Positions 12,610 through 25,560 of a stretch of DNA of 27,500 nt are shown piece by piece. The DNA comes from Chrysomallon squamiferum (lineage: Eukaryota > Mollusca > Gastropoda > Neomphalida > Peltospiridae). The DNA is taken from positions 8,773,586-8,801,085 of the forward strand of contig CM022676.1 of the NCBI GenBank assembly GCA_012295275.1. The letters are read 5' to 3'. The notes under the pieces were generated by a model. That model saw nothing but the letters and a program-made list of their open reading frames with translations. It had not been told where the DNA came from and did not search any database. Position numbers and translations under genes: made by a program. Within the stretch, counting starts at the first letter, position 1, and the number at the start of each line of letters is the position of its first letter.

Positions 12610-12850
12610 TTGGGGGGATTTTTTTTTTTTTTTTTTGTTTGTTTTTCGTTTTATTTATTTATTTATTTATTTATTTTATTTTATTTTATTTTATTTTATT
12701 TTATTTTATTTTATTTTATTTTATTATATCATGTTATTTTCCTTTGAATTTATTTATTTATTTTATTTTATCGTATTTTTTTTTATTTTCCTCTGAATTT
12801 ATTTGTGTTATATTATATTATTTCTTTCTTTCTTTCTTTCTTAGTTACTT
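12610..12850. repeat. T-rich (TTTA)n/(TTTTA)n block
   Basis: A T run near 12618-12636 is followed by (TTTA)n at about 12650-12674, (TTTTA)n at about 12674-12724, degenerate copies, and (TTTC)n at about 12822-12841. Confidence 0.9.
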
Positions 12851-12859
12851 TCACTCTAT

Positions 12860-13311
12860 TATTAATGCTGCAATTGCTATTCACAGTATTACTTTTACAA
12901 TAACAACTGCTGCTGCTACAAAAACAGCTACTACAATTATTACTGCAACTTAATGGGCTACACCAACAACAACATCTGCATCTACTTCTACTACGATGAT
13001 AAATCTACAGCTATTACTACGACAAAGCGTATACTACTTTTTCTACTACTGCAGCTATTAATGCAACAACAACTACTACCATTTATAATAATAACAACAA
13101 CTACTACAATAAGAAAAACAATAAGAACAAAAATAATAATTAAGAAGACATCGACGACAACGACACAAGAGTAACAACAACAACGAGAGTCCTACGGCTA
13201 CTACTACTATTACTACCACTGCTGCTGCTACTACTGCTACTAATTATATCAGAAAAACAAGAAGAGCAAAACCAACAACAACAGCAACAATACAACAACA
13301 ACAACAACAAT

Positions 13312-13343
<32 letters not shown>

Positions 13344-13600
13344 ATAATAATAATAATGAAAAGAAGAAGACGAAAAAAAACAAGAAGAAGAGCAACAACA
13401 ACAACAACAACAACAACAACCACATTCTTATTATTAATTACAAATACACCACCATTCACCAAGAACCGCAAACCAGTAACAACAATAACAAATGAAGAAA
13501 AAAAACAACAAAAAAAAACAAAAACAAAAAACCAACAAAAACAAAAAACCAGAAAGAAAGAAAAAAAAAAAAAGACGACGACAGTAACAACAACATGATA
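12860..13600. repeat. Imperfect (TAC)n, (AAC)n and A-rich field
   Basis: TAC/ACT units with many AAC and CTG variants run to about 13340. They become (AAT)n, then (AAG)n and (CAA)n, and finally A-rich sequence. The frames across it are Thr/Asn/Lys or Val/Leu repeat translations. Confidence 0.85.
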
Positions 13601-13988
13601 GTAATAGAAACGAAAACAATTACATCATGCACATTGTCGTGATGTCACTTTATCTCAAAGCGAGTTTCATTGTTGCGGGCTGATTGGCTTAATTGTAACA
13701 GGATGGTGCGATTTCGTTAGGGAGGAAATTACTGCATAATGGAAACAGAGAAACGTTGCCTTTGACTGCGAAAACATGGAAATGAAATAAAATTGTTTTA
13801 TTTTTTTTTCTTTTTTTTAATTTTTTTTTGTACGTGGACGTAAGAACGGTTATTTTTTCTCACAGCAGCCTCGGTCACCTTAACTTACTGAAAGCTATTT
13901 GCAAGACGTGATGATTTTATTCGTTGTTTTTCTGTCTGTCTGACTGTCTGTCTGTCTGTCTGTCTGTGTTTCCAGTTTTGGTTGTGTT
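13601..13988. other. Unique DNA with an inverted CCAAT motif
   Basis: CTGATTGGCT at 13680-13689 is an inverted NF-Y-type CCAAT core. T runs lie near 13800-13830, and a (CTGT)n run lies at about 13931-13967. No gene recognised. Confidence 0.5.
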
Positions 13989-13989
13989 A

Positions 13990-14215
13990 TGAGTGAAGGT
14001 AGATGCAGTAGTAGTGTTAGTTTTGGTTTTATTATTAGTAATACTAAAACAGTAGTAGTAGCAGTAGTAATAGTAGTAGTGATGGAGGTTGTAGTAGTAG
14101 TAGTAGTAGTAGTGGTAGTGGTAGTAACAGTGGTAGTAGTAGTAGTAGTGGTAGTAGTGGTAGTAGAGGTAGTAGTAGTAGTGGTAGTAGAGGTGGTAGT
14201 AGTAGTGGTAGTAGT

Positions 14216-14248
<33 letters not shown>

Positions 14249-14253
14249 TAGTG

Positions 14254-14299
<46 letters not shown>

Positions 14300-14424
14300 T
14301 GGTAGTGGTAGTGGTGGTGGTAGTGGTAGTAGTGGTGGTGGTAGTAGTAGTGGTAGTAGTAGTGGTAGTGGTGGTAGTAGTAGTAGTAGTGGTGGTAGTA
14401 GGGTTAGTAGTAGTGGTAGTAGTG

Positions 14425-14460
<36 letters not shown>

Positions 14461-14839
14461 TGGTAGTGGTAGTAATGATTTAATAGTTGTAGTAGTTGTA
14501 GTAGTAGTAGTATCAGTATTGGTAGTGGTGGTGGTGGTAGTGGTAGTAATGATTTAATAGTAGTTGTAGTATTGTATTGTTATTGTTATTATAACTACTG
14601 CACGACTACACTCTGTTGCTGCCATTTTACTACTACTACAAAAACAATGACAACTACTACTACTGTTAAAACTACTATTACTACTACTACAACTACTACT
14701 GTCACTATCACTATTACTGTTACAACTATAACCACTACTACTATTACTACCACTGCTACTACTGCCTCTACTACTTCTACCACTATTGCTTCTTCTACTA
14801 CTGCTACTACTGCTACTACTACTACTACTACTACTAATA

Positions 14840-14843
<4 letters not shown>
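13990..14843. repeat. Strand-switching (GTA)n then (TAC)n field
   Basis: GTA/AGT units run from about 13995 to 14575, including an almost pure stretch at about 14216-14466. After a short junction near 14575-14625 the + strand becomes (TAC/ACT)n up to about 14836. The halves are reverse complements in type, but in the opposite order to the field at 1047-1660. Confidence 0.9.

Positions 14844-14884
<41 letters not shown>
14844..14884. repeat. (ATT)n microsatellite
   Basis: About 13 uninterrupted ATT units directly after the TAC tract. Confidence 0.95.
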
Positions 14885-16580
<1,696 letters not shown>

Positions 16581-16910
16581 TCAACAAGGACACAGCGAAG
16601 GATAAACATGATATTAAACCCAGCTATTATGCCGAAACCGTACATGGTCGCACCAATATAAATTAACCCAATTCGACAACACAAAACGCATCATCAATGA
16701 AACCCTTGAAACGATTAAAAAAAAAAAATAATAAAAAAAAATAAAAATAAAAAAATATTAATATAGTGTTTTCCCAACAGAGTGCTTTTGTTTGTCACTC
16801 TGTTATGAATGTTGCTTTTAAAGGATTAACGTAAAGAACATATTAAGCTGGTACTGAAGTCATTATTGATCCTATATGACCTGTATAAAAGTTAATCATT
16901 GAAAGATACA

Positions 16911-16941
<31 letters not shown>

Positions 16942-17057
16942 TCATGATACAGGTTAAGTGGTAATTAAGACACCAGATGAATTATGTACGTGATTATTTT
17001 AAATAGTTAATTCATGACCATGAAACCAGCCTGTTATTTCATACAGCTAATGTGAGT
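16581..17057. other. Unique DNA left of the minisatellite
   Basis: A-rich runs lie at 16718-16755 and a 28-bp T run at 16911-16938. No gene or RNA recognised. Confidence 0.6.
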
Positions 17058-17082
17058 GCTTAAATACGTAACACTAAAAATA
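17058..17082. repeat. Diverged edge unit of the minisatellite
   Basis: Sequence beginning GCTTAAATACGTAACACTA aligns with the GCTCTAAGTACGTAACAGTA part of the 37-bp unit, with several substitutions. It marks decay at the left border. Confidence 0.6.
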
Positions 17083-17093
17083 CTGCGGTTATA

Positions 17094-20000
17094 ACTGTTA
17101 TAGCTCTAAGTATATAACAGTATACATAGGACTGTTATAGCTCTAAGTACATAACAGTATACATAGGACTGTTATACATAGGACTGTTATAGCTCTAAGT
17201 ACATAACAGTGTACATATGACTGTTATAGCTCTAAGTATATAACAGTATACATAGGACTGTTATAGCTCTAAGTACATAACAGTATACATAGGACTGTTA
17301 TAGCTCTAAGTACATAACAGTATACATAGGACTGTTATAGCTCTAAGTACATAACAGTATACATAGGACTGTTATAGCTCTAAGTACGTAACAGTATACA
17401 TAGGACTGTTATAGCTCTAAGTACGTAACAGTATACATAGGACTGTTATAGCTCTAAGTACGTAACAGTATACATAGGACTGTTATAGCTCTAAGTATAT
17501 AACAGTATGCATAGGACTGTTATAGCTCTAAGTACATAACAGTATACATAATTCTGTTATAGCTCTAAGTACATAACAGTATACATACATAGGACTGTTA
17601 TACATAGGGACTGTTATAGCTCTAAGTACATAACAGTAAACATAGGACTGTTATAGCTCTAAGTACATAACAGTAAACATAGGACTGTTATAGCTCTAAG
17701 TACATAACAGTGTACATAGGACTGTTATAGCTCTAAGTACATAACAGTATACATAGGACTGTTATAGCTCTAAGTACATAACAGTAAACATAGGACTGTT
17801 ATAGCTCTAAGTACATAACAGTGTACATAGGACTGTTATAGCTCTAAGTACATAACAGTATACATAGGACTGTTATAGCTCTAAGTACATAACAGTAAAC
17901 ATAGGACTGTTATAGCTCTAAGTACATAACAGTAAACATAGGACTGTTATAGCTCTAAGTACATAACAGTGTACATAGGACTGTTATAGCTCTAAGTACA
18001 TAACAGTAAACATAGGACTGTTATACATAGGACTGTTATAGCTCTAAGTATATAACAGTGTACATAGGACTGTTATAGCTCTAAGTACATAACAGTAAAC
18101 ATAGGACTGTTATAGCTCTAAGTACATAACAGTATACATAGGACTGTTATAGCTCTAAGTACATAACAGTATACATAGGACTGTTATAGCTCTAAGTACG
18201 TAACAGTATACATAGGACTGTTATAGCTCTAAGTACGTAACAGTATACATAGGACTGTTATAGCTCTAAGTATATAACAGTATGCATAGGACTGTTATAG
18301 CTCTAAGTACATAACAGTATACATAGGACTGTTATAGCACTAAGTACATAACAGTATACATAGGACTGTTATACATAGGACTGTTATAGCTCTAAGTACA
18401 TAACAGTAAACATAGGACTGTTATAGCTCTAAGTACATAACAGTAAACATAGGACTGTTATAGCTCTAAGTACATAACAGTGTACATAGGACTGTTATAG
18501 CTCTAAGTACATAACAGTATACATAGGACTGTTATAGCTCTAAGTACATAACAGTAAACATAGGACTGTTATAGCTCTAAGTACATAACAGTGTACATAG
18601 GACTGTTATAGCTCTAAGTACATAACAGTATACATAGGACTGTTATAGCTCTAAGTACATAACAGTAAACATAGGACTGTTATAGCTCTAAGTACATAAC
18701 AGTAAACATAGGACTGTTATAGCTCTAAGTACATAACAGTGTACATATGACTGTTATAGCTCTAAGTACATAACAGTAAACATAGGACTGTTATACATAG
18801 GACTGTTATAGCTCTAAGTACATAACAGTATACATAGGACTGTTATAGCTCTAAGTACATAACAGTATACATAGGACTGTTATACATAGGACTGTTATAG
18901 CTCTAAGTACATAACAGTAAACATAGGACTGTTATAGCTCTAAGTACATAACAGTAAACATAGGACTGTTATAGCTCTAAGTACATAACAGTGTACATAG
19001 GACTGTTATAGCTCTAAGTACATAACAGTATACATAGGACTGTTATAGCTCTAAGTACATAACAGTAAACATAGGACTGTTATAGCTCTAAGTACATAAC
19101 AGTGTACATAGGACTGTTATAGCTCTAAGTACATAACAGTATACATAGGACTGTTATAGCTCTAAGTACATAACAGTAAACATAGGACTGTTATAGCTCT
19201 AAGTACATAACAGTAAACATAGGACTGTTATAGCTCTAAGTACATAACAGTGTACATATGACTGTTATAGCTCTAAGTACATAACAGTAAACATAGGACT
19301 GTTATACATAGGACTGTTATAGCTCTAAGTATATAACAGTGTACATAGGACTGTTATAGCTCTAAGTACATAACAGTAAACATAGGACTGTTATAGCTCT
19401 AAGTACATAACAGTATACATAGGACTGTTATAGCTCTAAGTACATAACAGTATACATAGGACTGTTATACATAGGACTGTTATAGCTCTAAGTACATAAC
19501 AGTAAACATAGGACTGTTATAGCTCTAAGTACATAACAGTAAACATAGGACTGTTATAGCTCTAAGTACATAACAGTGTACATAGGACTGTTATAGCTCT
19601 AAGTACATAACAGTAAACATAGGACTGTTATACATAGGACTGTTATAGCTCTAAGTATATAACAGTGTACATAGGACTGTTATAGCTCTAAGTACATAAC
19701 AGTAAACATAGGACTGTTATAGCTCTAAGTACATAACAGTATACATAGGACTGTTATAGCTCTAAGTACATAACAGTATACATAGGACTGTTATAGCTCT
19801 AAGTACGTAACAGTATACATAGGACTGTTATAGCTCTAAGTACGTAACAGTATACATAGGACTGTTATAGCTCTAAGTATATAACAGTATGCATAGGACT
19901 GTTATAGGTCTAAGTACATAACAGTATACATAGGACTGTTATAGCTCTAAGTACATAACAGTATACATAGGACTGTTATACATAGGACTGTTATAGCTCT

Positions 20001-21454
20001 AAGTACATAACAGTAAACATAGGACTGTTATAGCTCTAAGTACATAACAGTGTACATAGGACTGTTATAGCTCTAAGTACATAACAGTATACATAGGACT
20101 GTTATAGCTCTAAGTACATAACAGTAAACATAGGACTGTTATAGCTCTAAGTACATAACAGTGTACATAGGACTGTTATAGCTCTAAGTACATAACAGTA
20201 TACATAGGACTGTTATAGCTCTAAGTACATAACAGTAAACATAGGACTGTTATAGCTCTAAGTACATAACAGTAAACATAGGACTGTTATAGCTCTAAGT
20301 ACATAACAGTGTACATATGACTGTTATAGCTCTAAGTACATAACAGTAAACATAGGACTGTTACATAGGACTGTTATACATAGGACTGTTATAGCTCTAA
20401 GTACATAACAGTATACATAGGACTGTTATAGCTCTAAGTACATAACAGTATACATAGGACTGTTATAGCTCTAAGTACATAACAGTATACATAGGACTGT
20501 TATACATAGGACTGTTATAGCTCTAAGTACATAACAGTAAACATAGGACTGTTATAGCTCTAAGTACATAACAGTAAACATAGGACTGTTATAGCTCTAA
20601 GTACATAACAGTGTACATAGGACTGTTATAGCTCTAAGTACATAACAGTAAACATAGGACTGTTATACATAGGACTGTTATAGCTCTAAGTACATAACAG
20701 TGTACATAGGACTGTTATAGCTCTAAGTACATAACAGTAAACATAGGACTGTTATACATAGGACTGTTATAGCTCTAAGTATATAACAGTGTACATAGGA
20801 CTGTTATAGCTCTAAGTACATAACAGTATACATAGGACTGTTATAGCTCTAAGTACATAACAGTATACATAGGACTGTTATACATAGGACTGTTATAGCT
20901 CTAAGTACATAACAGTAAACATAGGACTGTTATAGCTCTAAGTACATAACAGTATACATAGGACTGTTATAGCTCTAAGTACATAACAGTGTACATAGGA
21001 CTGTTATAGCTCTAAGTACATAACAGTATACATAGGACTGTTATAGCTCTAAGTATATAACATTATACATTGTTATACATAACAGGGACTGTTATAGCTC
21101 TAAGTACATAACAGTAAACATAGGACTGTTATAGCTCTAAGTACATAACAGTACATAACAGTTATACATAGGACTGTTATAGCTCTAAGTACATAACAGT
21201 ATACATAGGACTGTTATACATAGGACTGTTATAGCTCTAAGTACATAACAGTGTACATAGGACTGTTATAGCTCTAAGTACATAACAGTATACATAGGAC
21301 TGTTATAGCTCTAAGTATATAACAGTATACATAGGACTGTTATAGTTCTAAGTACATAACAGTATACATAGGACTGTTATAGCTCTAAGTACATAACAGT
21401 ATACACATGGCTGTTATAGCTCTAAGTATATAACAGTATACATAGGACTGTTAA
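17094..21454. repeat. 37-bp minisatellite array with higher-order repeats
   Basis: About 110 full units of 37 bp and about 17 short units of 15 bp fill 4.36 kb. The full unit has the order GG, ACTGTTAT, a 12-base middle (AGCTCTAAGTAC), ATAACAGT, ATACATA. Variation is limited to a few positions: unit position 1 (G or T), 22 (C or T), 23 (A or G), 31-32 (AT, AA or GT) and 33 (A or G). Variants recur in a fixed order. The block A-A-G-T-A-G-T-A-A-G-A plus a short unit (422 bp) starts at 17608, 18378 and 18889, and a version with one A missing starts at 19985. The unit length is not a multiple of 3 and stops are frequent, so it is not coding. Confidence 0.97.
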
Positions 21455-21740
21455 CGCATGTTATATCAGTTGTGCGGTCTTTCATGATGGTGATAACAAC
21501 ACCAACGAGAACGTCGACGACAATAACAATCACAAGATCTAAACTAGTTAAAGAACAATAACAACAACTAAAAATTAAAACTTTTTTTTTTGCTAGAATA
21601 TCGTCAGGCATTCATTGATTCAATTCGCAGTTGTTTATCTGTTTATCATTTATTATAGGACTGTATCGCCTAAAGAACAATGTTGCAATCATTCATTTAA
21701 TTTACAATTTTTTTAATCTTTTTTTTATCAATTATATATG
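21455..21740. other. Unique DNA right of the minisatellite
   Basis: No gene recognised. A single diverged minisatellite-like unit (TAGGACTGTATCGCCTAAAG and a few further bases) lies at 21655-21680, about 200 bp outside the array. Confidence 0.5.
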
Positions 21741-22015
21741 ACTACTTCTCTGACTACTACAGCTACTACAATATAACAGCTGTTACTATTACAACTATTA
21801 CTACTGCTACAAAAACAACAGCTACTACAGCTATTATTACGATTACTACCTGAACAATATTACTACTGTTATTACAACTAAAACAGCAATATCTACAAGT
21901 ACTACTAGTATTACTAGTATTGCTACAACTAAGTACTACTACTGTTACTACCACTACTACTACTTCTATACCACTTTACTAGTATTATTACCATTACTAC
22001 TACTTCTGTTGTTTT
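21741..22015. repeat. Imperfect (TAC/ACT)n field
   Basis: TAC/ACT units with frequent ATT, AAC and GCT variants on the + strand. The following 100 bp is CAA- and AAG-rich. Open frames are repeat translations. Confidence 0.9.
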
Positions 22016-22115
22016 TGCTATTATGCTGTAGCTAACAAACAACACCAGCAACATCATCGACAAACGCAAAAGCAAAACAACAACAACAACAACAACAACA
22101 ATAAGAAGAAGAATA

Positions 22116-22492
22116 ACAGAAATGATTATTGTTTAAAAAAAAAAAAAAAATAGATAAAGTAATTTAGTTCCTTACGTAATTCTTACAAATCTTCTGAATT
22201 TTAAATATTTAGTTTTCCAATAATCGCTCTTGATTTTCGCGAATTTTACCTTTTTACAGGAGAAGAATACATTTTAATGACATTAAAAAATCATTACGTA
22301 GTTTAGATTGGATTTTGGTAAGGATTTAAAAAAAAAAAAACAAATGAGCTGTCTAGAATCTAATTAGTTCGAAAAGAAAAACGTAAATAAGACAGAATAA
22401 AAAATCAATGATAATAAAAAAAAGAAAAAGAGAAGTAATAAAATATAAAATAAAATAAATTAAAATAAATAAAAACCAATCAAGTAAAATAA
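22116..22492. other. Unique AT-rich DNA
   Basis: Contains A runs near 22135-22150 and 22327-22340. Towards the right end it becomes A-rich with AAAAT-type units. No gene or RNA recognised. Confidence 0.5.
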
Positions 22493-22527
22493 ATAAATAA
22501 ATAATAATGATGATGATGATAATAATA

Positions 22528-22566
<39 letters not shown>

Positions 22567-22812
22567 CATTTATAATAGTAATTGCAATAGTAATAATAAT
22601 AATAATAATGATAATAATAATAATATTAATAATAATAATAATAATAATAGTAACAATAATAAATACATTTATAATAATAATTGCAATAATAATAATAATA
22701 ATAATAAATAAATAACTAAATAATAATAATAACTAAATAAATAACTAAATAATAATAATAATAATAAAAAAAATTAATAATAAAGAAGAAGAAGAAGAAG
22801 AAGAAGAAGATT
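22493..22812. repeat. (AAT)n field with an internal duplication
   Basis: AAT units with GAT, AAAT and AAC variants end in (AAG)n at about 22786-22810. A roughly 27-bp non-repeat insert (landmark AAATACATTTATAATA) occurs at 22562 and again at 22661, so about 99 bp has been tandemly duplicated. Confidence 0.9.
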
Positions 22813-22923
22813 AAATACGATCGCAACGGTATTTCATACAAAGGAATAATATTCGTTTCGTTTCAATAAAAATCAAGATTAACACAAAAATTGATTAAAA
22901 CGAGACTATCAACGTATGGTTGA

Positions 22924-22965
22924 ATGACATCACGTGTCATCAACGGCAGAATGTGACGTATAAAA
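22924..22965 (+). promoter_or_regulatory. Candidate core promoter: E-box, CRE-like site and TATA
   Basis: ATGACA and TGTCAT form a 6-bp dyad (22924-22940) around an E-box CACGTG at 22931-22936. TGACGTAT follows at 22954-22961 and overlaps TATAAAA at 22959-22965. The order E-box, CRE, TATA within 42 bp resembles an animal core promoter reading right. The TATA motif is followed by a 19-bp A run, which weakens the case. Confidence 0.3.
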
Positions 22966-22987
22966 AAAAAAAAAAAAAAAAATTCTC

Positions 22988-23008
22988 GATTGCTCACCAA
23001 GTGCAATC
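22988..23008 (+). other. Small hairpin
   Basis: GATTG and CAC pair with GTG and CAATC around a CAA loop, with a 2-base bulge in the left arm. It lies about 25-45 bp after the TATA motif, so it would fall near the start of any transcript made from it. Confidence 0.4.
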
Positions 23009-23103
23009 AAGAATAATGTGCCTTGAAAACACATTGGGGGTATTACTGACGATATGGGTTTTTTCTCAGCTACTCGATTTCATAACCAGAGTTTAATTAC
23101 TCT

Positions 23104-23134
23104 GGGGTTGGCGGGGCGAGCAGGGGAAGGAGGG
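23104..23134 (+). other. G-quadruplex motif
   Basis: Four G-runs (GGGG, GGGG, GGGG, GGG) are separated by loops of 5, 6 and 5 bases. This fits the standard four-run rule for intramolecular G-quadruplexes and is striking in such AT-rich DNA. A GA tract starts 22 bp downstream. Confidence 0.7.
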
Positions 23135-23152
23135 ATGTACAGCGAGCGTGTG

Positions 23153-23155
<3 letters not shown>

Positions 23156-23228
<73 letters not shown>
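23156..23228. repeat. (GA)n microsatellite
   Basis: 73 bp of uninterrupted GA, directly after the G-rich segment. Confidence 0.97.
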
Positions 23229-24065
<837 letters not shown>

Positions 24066-24201
24066 CATTAAATAAATAAACAAACAAACAAATAAATAGA
24101 TAGATAGATATTTAAATAAATAGGTAGATAGATAAATACTTAAATATAAATAAATAAATGAATAAATAAATATATAAATAAATAGGTAGATAGATAAATA
24201 C

Positions 24202-24241
<40 letters not shown>

Positions 24242-24315
24242 ATACACAAAAAGTAGATAAGTAGACAGACAGACAGACTAACAGATAGATAAATAAATAA
24301 ATAAATAAATAAAAT
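24066..24315. repeat. (AAAT)n/(GATA)n field with a 62-bp duplication
   Basis: AAAT, AAAC, GATA and GACA tetramers. The landmark TAGGTAGATAGATAAATACT occurs at 24121 and 24183, showing a 62-bp tandem duplication. Confidence 0.9.
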
Positions 24316-24384
24316 AATGAATTTTTTTGCCAGTTATTGTAATTATGGCAATTATGGTGATTAATAACAATTCGCCAACATAAC

Positions 24385-24530
24385 AACACCACAAGAACAA
24401 CAACAACAACAACAGTATAATAATAACAACAACAAGATTATTATAACAATGATAACAACAACAACAACAACAACAGTACAACATAATAATAATACTAATA
24501 ATAGTAATAATAATAATAATAATAATCATT
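24385..24530. repeat. (AAC)n/(AAT)n field
   Basis: AAC and AAT units with GAT and AGT variants. Confidence 0.9.
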
Positions 24531-25017
24531 AAGAAATTAAAGATAAAAACGAGATGAACCTTCTGACACTTTCCCTTTGATAAAAATACTCTTCACCATT
24601 CTCGTCCATCTTTCGTGGGAACTCACGCGCATTTTCGCGCTCTTTTGAGTACCTTTTCTTCTCTTCCTCCAAAGAGAAAAAAAAGAAAGAAGAGAGTTTG
24701 TTATATAAAAAAAAGAATCTCCTCAAAGAGGAGAGCTCTGCACCTGTTAATCCAAAATTGGTCTCATTTATGTTAATGGCGCTATTCCGCAAATAAGGAA
24801 ACGCGTTTTAATTTTCTGCAACAATTCTTGAAAAGAATTGAAAGAATTGTCGTCTTTAAAATGGCTCTTTTGAATTGGCCGAGGCTCTGCAGAAAAAAAA
24901 AGGAACTGTCTTGGAATGGCTAGTTCTTTTTAACAATCGATTCGTATTCTTGGCTCGTTCTACTTTGAAACGGGGCAATAAAAAGCTTTTTATTAGCTAT
25001 ATAAACAAGCGACAGAG

Positions 25018-25019
<2 letters not shown>
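24531..25019. other. Unique DNA with a short perfect hairpin
   Basis: TCTCCTC, loop AAA, GAGGAGA forms a perfect 7-bp hairpin at 24718-24734. It is not a histone 3' stem-loop. A minus-strand open stretch here (about 24792 to 24529) is rich in Glu, Arg and Lys and shows no domain. Confidence 0.5.
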
Positions 25020-25049
<30 letters not shown>

Positions 25050-25070
25050 GAAGAAGAAGAAGAAAAGGAA
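25020..25070. repeat. Poly(A) with (GAA)n tail
   Basis: 27 A bases are followed by about six GAA units and more purine-rich DNA. It could be a retroelement tail, but no element body or target-site duplication is visible. Confidence 0.8.
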
Positions 25071-25560
25071 GAAAAAGATAAAGGAGGACAAGTGACTGTT
25101 ATAAACAAAGCTGTTTTTAAGTAACCCATAAAGAACTTTTTTTTTTTAAATGTTGAACTAAGGGTACGAAGTATTTTGTTTTTCAAATAGATATATATGC
25201 GCTAAATCTTGTTTACGTACATGCAAATACTTAGCTGTTTCCATGGATCAATACTTAGAAAGAACAATATAGAAAAGGAAAGAAAAGGAAACGAAAACAA
25301 TAAAAGGAAACATTTATAATAAAATTAACTCAAGCATTAAAAAATAATAATAATAAAATAAAAATAAAATAAAACAAAATAAATCAAACAAACAAGCAAT
25401 AAATTTAAAAAAAATATATATAATAATAATAAAATAAAAACATAATAACAATAACAACAACAAAAACAAAATCACAAAAGAGAATAATAAATAAAAATAA
25501 TAATAATAATAAAGAAGCAAAAAAAAAACCAAACGAAAACTTTAAATGCCAAATGTTAAC
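25071..25560. other. A-rich low-complexity DNA
   Basis: Unique DNA to about 25255. A-rich AAAAG, AAAAT, AAT and AAC motifs follow. No gene recognised. Confidence 0.6.

Noticed and set aside
14242-14466. Poly-Val, poly-Ser and poly-Leu reading frames (also at 1050-1658, 5254-5827, 7044-7431 and 27039-27388)
   Set aside because: They are direct translations of GTA/TAC trinucleotide repeats; all registers stay open because the repeat itself lacks frequent stops.
16884-16891. TATAAAAG as a TATA box
   Set aside because: A single AT-rich octamer in AT-rich DNA with no other promoter motif nearby.
17094-21454. CRISPR array (regular dyad-containing repeats)
   Set aside because: There are no unique spacers: units abut head to tail and differ at only a few positions. 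The surrounding DNA is eukaryotic and no cas genes are present.
24718-24734. Histone mRNA 3' stem-loop
   Set aside because: The hairpin is perfect, but it has a 3-base loop and a sequence unlike the conserved histone stem-loop, and no histone gene lies nearby.
25020-25046. Poly(A) tail of a retroelement (also considered at 26554-26589)
   Set aside because: No element body, internal promoter boxes or target-site duplications could be found; slippage of A runs is sufficient.
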